From: Hydractinia symbiolongicarpus
Taxonomy: Eukaryota > Cnidaria > Hydrozoa > Anthoathecata > Hydractiniidae
DNA: 60,000 nt
Direction: 5' to 3'
Assembly: GCF_029227915.1 (NCBI RefSeq)
Contig: NC_079886.1
Span: 10,873,501-10,933,500, forward strand
A program made the position numbers and the translations under genes. The first letter of the stretch is position 1. Every line of letters starts with the position of its first letter. Below are positions 52,075 through 60,000 of this stretch, piece after piece. The notes beneath the pieces are model-generated. The model was not told the origin of the DNA. It made no database searches and was given only the letters and a program-made list of their open reading frames with translations.

Positions 52075-53180
52075 GCAGGCTTTCCCTCAACACAGGATGT
52101 CATAAAATTCTACTAGAAAAACTTAAAAACTATGGTATCAACTAAAAACTCAAACATTCGGTGGCTCGAAAGTTATTTATCCAATAGAAAACAGTACATT
52201 TTCTTTGACGGTAGAAGTACAAATTACAAAACAATCATCTGTGGAGTCCCACAAGGTTCCATATTAGGACCACTCTTATTCATTATATATGTAAATGATT
52301 TAAACAAAGCTTTTACATTCAATTTTATTTGCAGATGATACAAATCTGTTTTATGCACATAAAGAAATAAAAACATTATTTCGCACAATCAATAATGAAC
52401 TCTCTAAACTGGCACAATGGTTTAAGGCAAACAGACTGTCCTTAAATATTTCTTAAACAAAGTACACACTTTTTCACGGGCAAAATAAAAAGGATGATAT
52501 ACCATTGAAATTTCCTGATTTATCTAATAATAATATAAGTATAAAAAGAGCACAATCCATGAATTTTTTAGGAGTTATTCTTGATGAAAATCTTACTTGG
52601 AGAGAACATATAAATATTTTAGAAGAAAAGGTCGCAAAGAATATTGGCATCCTATTTAAAGCAAAATTTGTTCTAGATCAGAAGTGTTTAAAAAACATAT
52701 ATTTTTCTTTCATTCACTGTTATCTAAATTATGCAAATATTGCGTGGTGCAGCACCAACGCTACAAAATTGACGAAATTACAAAATAAACAAAAACATGC
52801 AATAGAATTATTTTAAATGTTGACAGATACACTAACTCCAGAGAGTTATTAAAAAAAAGCTCAATGTACTGAATGTATACCAACTAAATATTTATCAAAC
52901 TCTTATTTTTATGTTTAAGCTTGAAAACAATATGTTACCAAGAGTATTTAATAATATGTTTCAGAAGATACAACATAAATATCCATCCAGATTTTTAATT
53001 AACAGTTTTTTTCAACCTAGGATAAATTATACACTCACAAAGTTCTCTATAACTAGCAGAGGACCTAAATTATGGAATACACTTCTTGGTAACGACATGA
53101 AAACTATTACATCACTTAACGAATTCAAACATAAACTAAAACATAAACTATTGACTACTGACAATCTATATTTATTTTAG
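52075..53180 (+). pseudogene. Decayed non-LTR reverse transcriptase (CR1/Jockey-like), 3' part
   Basis: Fragments in order: CHKILLEKLKNYGIN; then in another frame WLESYLSNRKQYIFF and CGVPQGSILGPLLFIIYVNDL (motif B region); then, after a frameshift, FADDTNLFYAHKEI (catalytic motif); a stop near 52455; then NFLGVILDENLTWREHI; and a C-terminal frame 52911-53180 (ITSRGPKLWNTL...LNEFKHKLKHKLL) typical of the end of these proteins. The N-terminal endonuclease is missing (5' truncated). It is unrelated in type to the intact minus-strand reverse transcriptase next to it. Confidence 0.8.
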
Positions 53181-55615
53181 AACACACGACAGTTACAACG
53201 TACGACACATATAACACAACTCCTCATCATCTTCAATGCTAACCTTTTATAGGTTGGGGGCTTGGTGATAAGGCTATTATAGCCTTCTTCTCGCTCCTGT
53301 TATTTTTTACCTTTTTAGCTAATATTTTCAGCATATGCAATCCTATCTTTAGATTATACGATATAATAGCTAAAGATTTGTATTTTATTGTTAGGGAAAA
53401 CTGTAAATTCTTCAACGGCAAAAAAAAATTAACCATCTTATATTCTAGAGATCAGCCTTGTAATTTGCAGTCACCCCTGAGATAGGTGCGCTGTATTTTA
53501 GGCTTAGAAAAACACGAGGGATAGAAATTTTTTATTATTTTTTCCCCACAGGGAAACTATGGGAAAACCATGCCCCATGGCTTTTTTATATTTGACAAGA
53601 TCGAAGCGAAAAATTCTGTATTTGTCGGCTCGGATTTATTTTTGCCCTTCTTTTAAGGACGGCACTATATAATTCCAATAATCGCTACTTTGTTCAAAGA
53701 GACGATTTCCGCAAAGAAACAATGATAACAGTAAACATAATCTGAGGATGGCACTGTAAAAGTCAAAGTTATTTCTCCTATTTTGTTTGTTAAAACAAAT
53801 AATGAATTCCGCTCATATGGTCAAATATATTCTGCAAAATGCTGTGTATGATGCTTTTTTCAAGCATTTATTAACTTAGTTTAATTTTACGGAAAGTCTT
53901 AGTCATGTTCATTTTGAACACCTTTCTATCTCTGCTAATTAAATGGCTCCTTAATTTAAAAATATCAAGGTTTACATTCGTTCAGTAATTGAAATGTCAT
54001 GTTACTTAGAGCGCAAACTGTTATTTGGAAAATTTCTCCAAGAAACATAATTGTTGTGTTATCCATTGTTCCATAAAGTATATCTCTTTTATACCTCCTT
54101 GGCTTGTGCAAATGTATTTTTAAAATTATATTAAAATTAGATTTGTTTTTAGTAACCATGCCTCATGCAATACAATAATTGGACCTTTACACAAATCAGG
54201 ACATTAACCCTTAAAGGACAGACCATTTTAATGAAAAGACCATTTTTTTCAAGAAGCAAAAAATCAGCTTCTTAAATTTTGAGCCACGATTGGTGACTAA
54301 GGACAATACCTGGTCGGTTCATGCTTGTTTGAGTAGCCTGATCATTTTCTTTCAAGAACATGCAGATCACCTTTTAAGACAACTTAGTCCTCAGGACTTA
54401 TAGCGGGCAAAATGGGAGCTTTTTTGCCTGATTTCCGATATATTTAGGCACCCGTCTTTTTAACACGACGCAGGTTTAAGACGTAATTTGGCTGCACGCA
54501 TATTTCGTGAGCAAATAATCTTCAAAAAAGATGTCTTTAAAACGTCTTTGTGACACTTGCATGCACGCACGCACATGCAGATGCATGCACAATCTTGGAA
54601 GGAATTGTTGAGTTTTTTCAATACGGAAAAGTAAAAAAAGCCCTGGAAATAAGATTGCCAACGAACGCCACTCCTCCGCGCATGCGTAAACCAGCCAGAC
54701 TGCGTCCAAAATTTGCTCTCACTCCCTGGCATACTCGCTAGCAAATAATCTATGTTGGATCCCACGAAACTCCAAAAGTTGAAAAAAATAGTCATGCTGA
54801 CGTCAGCAACAGAGTTTGAATTTAATCAATCAAAATGTACAAATATAACATAGAAAGAGACTAGAGATTAGTTGTGGCGAGCTTTGAAATTAGCTGTCTT
54901 GTCTCGATATATCTTGAGCGGGAGGATTGCAGATACAGGATTACGGGATAACCCTTGACAGAATTTACCGATAGAATTATTTTAGTTAAACGTTTATGTG
55001 TTGAACATATGTAACTAGCAAATAATTTTGGTCATGTCAATTTTGGTCATGTCAATTTTGAAAAGTTTGATTGTATTTTCACTTGAGAAAACAAGCTATT
55101 TCTAGTCCTGGTTTTCCTACAGTCGTTATTTTTGTTTCACTGCATGTGAACTGGAATGTGCGGGATGGGGGGATATGGACCAAATATTAGTCTTTGATAC
55201 TGCACCATCATGCCCTAAACGACCTAGCTAACTAAAGCGTTTAATTATATCGCGTGCTTGTAAAATTTATCATTTATTTGAGTACGAAGCTAAGGAAGGG
55301 CGCATTAACAATAGATCTATTCATTCTCTTTCGTACACTCACACATTCATATTGAATGACACAGCAAGTAAGATATGCTGATCTGCGATGATTGTTTAAG
55401 CTTAAAAGCACACCATGACACATCTGTAAAAAGTTCACCTACGCATAACGATATAGAAACTCATGACTGTATGTGTTGTGTTTTGTTTATTCTCGTTAAA
55501 ATAAAATAAAATGAACAGGTATTTCAAAGTTTCAAAGAAATTGGTTATTTCAAAGTTGTTCTGTTTCAGGACTATCACGGTCTTTATCAGTCCTTGTTTC
55601 TTGTCCACCACTAGT
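53181..55615. other. Intergenic stretch with a diverged MITE copy
   Basis: No supported gene. Around 54785-54900, CTGACGTCAGCAAC and TTGTGGCGAGCTTTGAAATTAGCTG resemble the TA-type MITE family at 4426-4847 and 23199-24010, so an old copy is likely. A purine/pyrimidine CA/TG microsatellite (GCACGCACGCACATGCA) is near 54560-54590. Confidence 0.4.
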
Positions 55616-55746
55616 CCAAGCCAGGGCGCAACATTCAAGCCAGGGCGCAGCATCCAAGCCAGGGCGCAGGATCTAAGCCAGGGCGCAGCATCCAAGCCAG
55701 GGCGCAGCATCCAAGCCAGGGCGCAGCATCCAAGCCAGGGCGCAGT
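55616..55746. repeat. Minisatellite, seven 19-bp units (AAGCCAGGGCGCAGCATCC)
   Basis: Seven near-identical units; the 1st and 3rd differ by single changes and the last four are almost exact. It is GC-rich within AT-rich DNA. Open frames on both strands across it are repeat artefacts. Confidence 0.9.
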
Positions 55747-56715
55747 AAACGGCGTTAATATTTTTAACGCGGTTTAAAATATATTGTTCGTAAGAAACAA
55801 ACGTATTTAGGAAAGGCAGGACCAATTGATTGCTATTTTATGAATTTATAATATTTAAAGAATGGGAACGAAATTGTAACACATAAAAAAATTCTTGGAA
55901 GTTAGCACCATACTGTTGTCACCATATTTGGTAAAAAAGTGAATTATTTATAATTACGAGGAGTTGTACAATCATTATGACAAATAAATACAATCATTAT
56001 ACATAAATAAATAACATGTAATTACAAGTGCTCACTTCTCTCTGTGCATTTCAAAGAACGTTTAGACTTTGCCAAATTCGACCATAGTTGACTGTTAAGT
56101 ATGTCAGAAAAAAATTATACCATTGCTACCGCACCAGCCAGCAAGGCGGATAAAAATCTTTGGGACAAGGTAGAATTTAAGAACATCTGACTAATTTTGT
56201 AAGTTGATTTACAAGTTGATGCGTGTAGGACGATTAGCTAAAAGTTCTAAACAATTGTTACAGTGCAAGAATTTCACCATTTTTACTCTTACTATTCGTG
56301 ACAACAAGATGAACTCTGCCTGCATTTTGCACGCTGATAACAACTGGACTGGGATTGTCGTTGAATGTTGATCTTGACGTTTAGGATGGAGGAATAATTT
56401 ACTTTAAAATTTGTCAGTCTTTTTTAACAAATGTCAAGTTTAAACAAATATAATCTTAAAAAAACTGACTAAAAATGATTTCTTCTTAAATTCATCACAT
56501 TACATCACAAAGTAAAAAAATAATTTATTACTTAATTAGCTTCTGGAGAAATTCACGGGGATTCGCCCATCGCTGCTAGCAACTATCAATTTTGGCTCAC
56601 AGAAAGAAAGAAACACGTACGGCAAGCATTATAATATAGGTTCTATTAAAAAAAATTTTTAACTTGAATGCCTATTCTAACACGTGTTTTAATTGGAAAA
56701 TATTGCTGATATCAC

Positions 56716-56812
56716 CAACCTCGTTCCTAGAGCATTTTGCCTATTTGCCTATTAATTTGATACCGCCACGCATAAACGGGTCAGGGTCAAAGAATTTATG
56801 GGACGAGGATTT
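56716..56812. mobile_element. 97-bp hAT-like MITE with target duplication
   Basis: GATATCAC is repeated directly at 56708-56715 and 56813-56820. Between the copies, the left end CAACCTCGTTCC and the inverse of the right end (ATCCTCGTCCC) form short inverted repeats. An 8-bp duplication is the hallmark of hAT elements. The ends match the units at 4279-4394 and 14981-15030. Confidence 0.65.
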
Positions 56813-57439
56813 GATATCACGTTTCCTTCCAACTTTCAAAATAACATGGCCAGCTTTATACTCTATGACAAATAAACAAGAAACATTAAGATTGTATGTT
56901 TATGTAAAAAATTTCGTTACCCTGAAATTGTTTAACTAGCACTATAAAATTAATAAGTTATTTTGAAATAATTAGTAACGCAAAAAATCAGGATACCAAC
57001 TTTTTCTCTGTTCAAAAATGTTAAACGAGTAAATTACCTCCAACTCTCAAAATTCTTAAGGTATAAAAATATGTTGACCCGAACTCCTATTTATAGAAAG
57101 TGGGTTACAATATGAATTTTCATAGATCTTGGGCATGCGCAAGAAAGAAGTTCCTTCGGATAAGAAGCACGCAATAAGGTTTTTTTGTAGGTATTTTTAA
57201 TAATAATTTTCTCATCAAATTTTCGAAAGACATACAATTAATTTTGGATTACCATTAAGTGTGATATAATTGTACTTTTAACCATATTTGGATTGAATGA
57301 AAAGCAATTTCAATTTCCCAAACATGCTGTTTTGAAAACTCATTTTGTTTTCATGACAAGTCATTATTTAACTAATGGAATTAAAACTTTCCATTTGTTT
57401 ATAAATATCATGCACATAATATTTTTCTTCAATATTGCC

Positions 57440-57528
57440 AAATATTTGTTGTTTTTTAATTGTTGTTGTTATTTGTTGTTGTTTAGTTGTTGCGTTTTTT
57501 AGTTGTTGTTGTTTGTTGTTGTTGTTAC
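57440..57528. repeat. (TTG)n microsatellite, imperfect
   Basis: Interrupted TTG runs on the plus strand. Confidence 0.8.
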
Positions 57529-60000
57529 TTAGAATTATTTACCCAAAATAATCATTCCACTTGCCATTGATAATGCTATCATAAAATGGTCTAACAAGTT
57601 CACAAAACCCCCAATCTATTTACGAAAATCGCCTAAGCACAACACCCCAATAGATGTTAATTTTCGGAGGATTAATGAAGCGCCTTGAAGTCGTTTTTAA
57701 AAACTTGCTCAAGAGATAAGAATCGCCCACTAGGGCGTATTTTTTACCGCCCTTTGCATCATATCGCTGTCATGATCTTCTAGTGCCCTTTTTTTCCTCA
57801 CTTCTTCTTATTGGATATTATTTAAGAGTATTTCGTCTAACAAATAAGAACACGTGCCAACAATTTTTGCACATACGGCCCTAATGACAATGTGTTGTGG
57901 ATGGAGCTAACCGCAAGCAATGCTAATGTTGTTTTTTTGTATCGCGACCACACAGCTATGTTTCCTACTTCACGGCATGGAAATACCTAAAACCGAAAAA
58001 AATGCAATAAAATTTATTTATGTATATAAAAAAAAATTATTAAGTGCATGTCACATTATAAATGACGCCTGAGATGGCTTCGGTTTGTTTTCAAGTTTAG
58101 CATATCCTATTGGAAACAAAGCATTCGAAAGAATAGCTCATGTCTTTAAAATGTTCAACGATTTCCTGTGGATGGATATGTTGTTGAAAAATAGCAAAAC
58201 CTTACACAAAGAAACTTACTATGTATGACGCGCTTAGCATCTTGCTATTTAATCCGTGAATGAAACGTACACAAATCAAGAGGAATTTTAATCACCTCCC
58301 GCTAATTACATTTGATGGCATTTGATAGAAAATATGGCGCCTCCAAGTCTTGTAGCTTATATAATCAGCAGTAAACAAGCCGAGATAAAAGAATGCAATT
58401 AAATTGCTTTATCTATACCTATTTATATTTAAAGCTATATGTCATCACTTAATGAATATTCATTAGTTTATTTATTTATTTATTTGTTATTATTTACTGA
58501 TTTATCTTTGAATCATGTTTATAAATACTTACTTTTCATGCGGATGGAGAAATGCCAAATAAGATAGAGGACAGCTTATTTAATTTGACAGCGCCAACGA
58601 TCTGTTAAATTTACGCAGGTAGCAATGGACGGCGTTGTTTTCGATAATTACTTGTGAATTCAGTTCCTCATTCGAACTAAATTATAAGGAATTAAAAATC
58701 TTAAAAAAAGACCTCTTAAAAAGAAAAAAGAGAAAATCGATCGTCCATAATTCATGGACATAAAAAGGAGGACCCTTAAGAATACTGCTTCTGATTTTTA
58801 TCAGGTTGGCCACTGTACTAAAAATAAAAATATAATATGACACATGGTCATTCATACTGTAATATGTAGCGTACGTGCTTCGTGGAATAGATAATACCAT
58901 GAAGGATATTGTTCGACTATCAATTTTAGATTTAGATGTTAAGATAACAAAATAACTTTTCTATTGCATCAAATACAAATTATTTACAAACTTTCTGTTT
59001 TTTGCTCAATTATATCCATCCCTACTAAAATAATGTATTTTAACTCATCATGAAAGATTTTTCTCAACAAAAGACTGGACACGAAGTTCTAGTAAGGGAG
59101 TGTTTTAAATAAGTCAAGTTAGGTTTAAGCTAATGTCTGTTGGGACTTTTAAAGCAACAATAAAAAGACTTTGCTCTTGAAATATATTTTGCTTCCCTGT
59201 GATACCAACTTAACAAATAGTTTTATACATTTGAAGTTGTTGTTAAATGTCTTCTAAATGGCGGGTAGGAATCGATTTGACTTTTGAAAGAATAACTTAA
59301 CTAGCAGCAACATTGTGACGTATCATGCACACTTGTGAAAGAAAGAAGGTGACAGTCACCATCCATGATTATCATAAATTTGTGTTGAAAATATTACTCA
59401 TGCTACAACATTCGACAAAACAAAAAAATGGGTTGTTGTTTTGATGGTTTAAAATTATTGTTAACATGGGGAATAAAAAAAACTTGTTAAGGAGCAACTT
59501 TTCTGAATACAGTAAGTATTCGTGTTGTTATGTTCCCTACGCAAAAAGTTCTGACGTCATTGCCATAACAAAAATTATTAGGAGATTGAAGTTTATCATA
59601 GCTCATATGTGGATTCATCTCCTACTAAGAATCATTCATCCCGATCAAAACTTCGATCATATCAGACGAGCATGATCGATGTATAACCACATTGACAGCT
59701 ACTTTGTACATTGCAGCATGTTAGCAATCTAAAAAAGTCGCTTCAATGTGATAAACAAAAGTTTATATTTGTTGTTTTTTTGTTATATTCATTCTTGTTC
59801 CTTTTATTTTTACAAAAGAAAGCTAAAAAACTCTGAGGAGGAGGAGTTGTCATACCCTACTTATAGTAGTTAGCCGTTTCACAATCTTAGGTATACGTAA
59901 TCTTGAATACCCTCATCCACAGGGGTACAATCATTGTGAAACTTTAAAGTTTAAAAAAGCACCGATACAGATCAAAATAATTGGTTAGTGTTAAGCAACA

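Larger units (their letters stand above)
55747..60000. other. AT-rich intergenic stretch without supported genes
   Basis: Apart from the MITE at 56716-56812 and simple repeats (TTG-rich 57440-57528, TTTA-rich about 58465-58490), I see no gene, RNA or element. Open frames of 60-90 codons show no domains. Confidence 0.45.

Noticed and set aside
1-60000. CRISPR arrays or bacterial operons
   Set aside because: The tandem repeats present are minisatellites or transposon ends; genes are intron-containing and eukaryotic.

Overview
This is AT-rich animal DNA with intron-containing genes and many transposons. It is most likely from a cnidarian, probably a hydrozoan. The reasons are a single-chain fibrillar collagen with a short N-terminal region, a tRNA-derived SINE, and Ginger/OTU and Polinton elements of kinds I associate with cnidarian genomes. 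The species cannot be fixed from the sequence alone.

Layout. 0-0.3 kb: the broken end of a Penelope-like retroelement. 1.3-5.6 kb: a complete but dead 4.3-kb Ginger-like DNA transposon. Its ends are inverted minisatellite arrays, it has a 5-bp target duplication, and its integrase-like transposase carries an OTU protease domain and a spliced F-box tail; two small elements are nested inside it. 8.5-17.2 kb (minus): an A-clade-type fibrillar procollagen, about 1,420 residues, 18 exons placed. 19.8-23.1 kb (minus): a six-exon, 386-residue multi-pass membrane protein that I cannot name. 23.2-26.4 kb: nested MITEs, a dead non-LTR reverse transcriptase, and a SINE. About 28.9-40 kb: a GC-richer endogenous Polinton/adintovirus-like element. 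It holds a protein-primed type B DNA polymerase, a packaging ATPase fragment, integrase, double-jelly-roll capsid protein, BRO-like and nuclease proteins and accessory structural proteins, most of them broken. 40.4-46.4 kb (minus): a complete 14-exon CDK5RAP3 (C53/LZAP) gene of 508 residues, part of the UFMylation and ER-phagy machinery. 48.7-51.8 kb (minus): an intact 1,000-residue reverse transcriptase/restriction-like endonuclease gene. 52.1-53.2 kb: a decayed non-LTR reverse transcriptase. 53.2-60 kb: mostly non-coding, with a minisatellite and a hAT-like MITE.

The host genes are independent of one another: extracellular matrix, membrane protein, ubiquitin-fold modifier pathway. The most system-like material is in the Polinton. 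Several of its genes share an AATAAAG motif directly before the start codon, and near-perfect hairpins sit just after plus-strand genes. This looks like a virus-style transcription code (start motif plus hairpin ending) kept in a fossil element. Other notable points are the W-to-Y substituted IDWG repeats in CDK5RAP3, loss of the second C-propeptide cysteine in the collagen, and a probable 5' UTR intron in the intact reverse-transcriptase gene.

Exon coordinates were worked out by hand from splice sites and reading phase. Exon lengths and phases agree throughout CDK5RAP3 and the membrane protein, and throughout the collagen except for one unplaced connection after exon 1.
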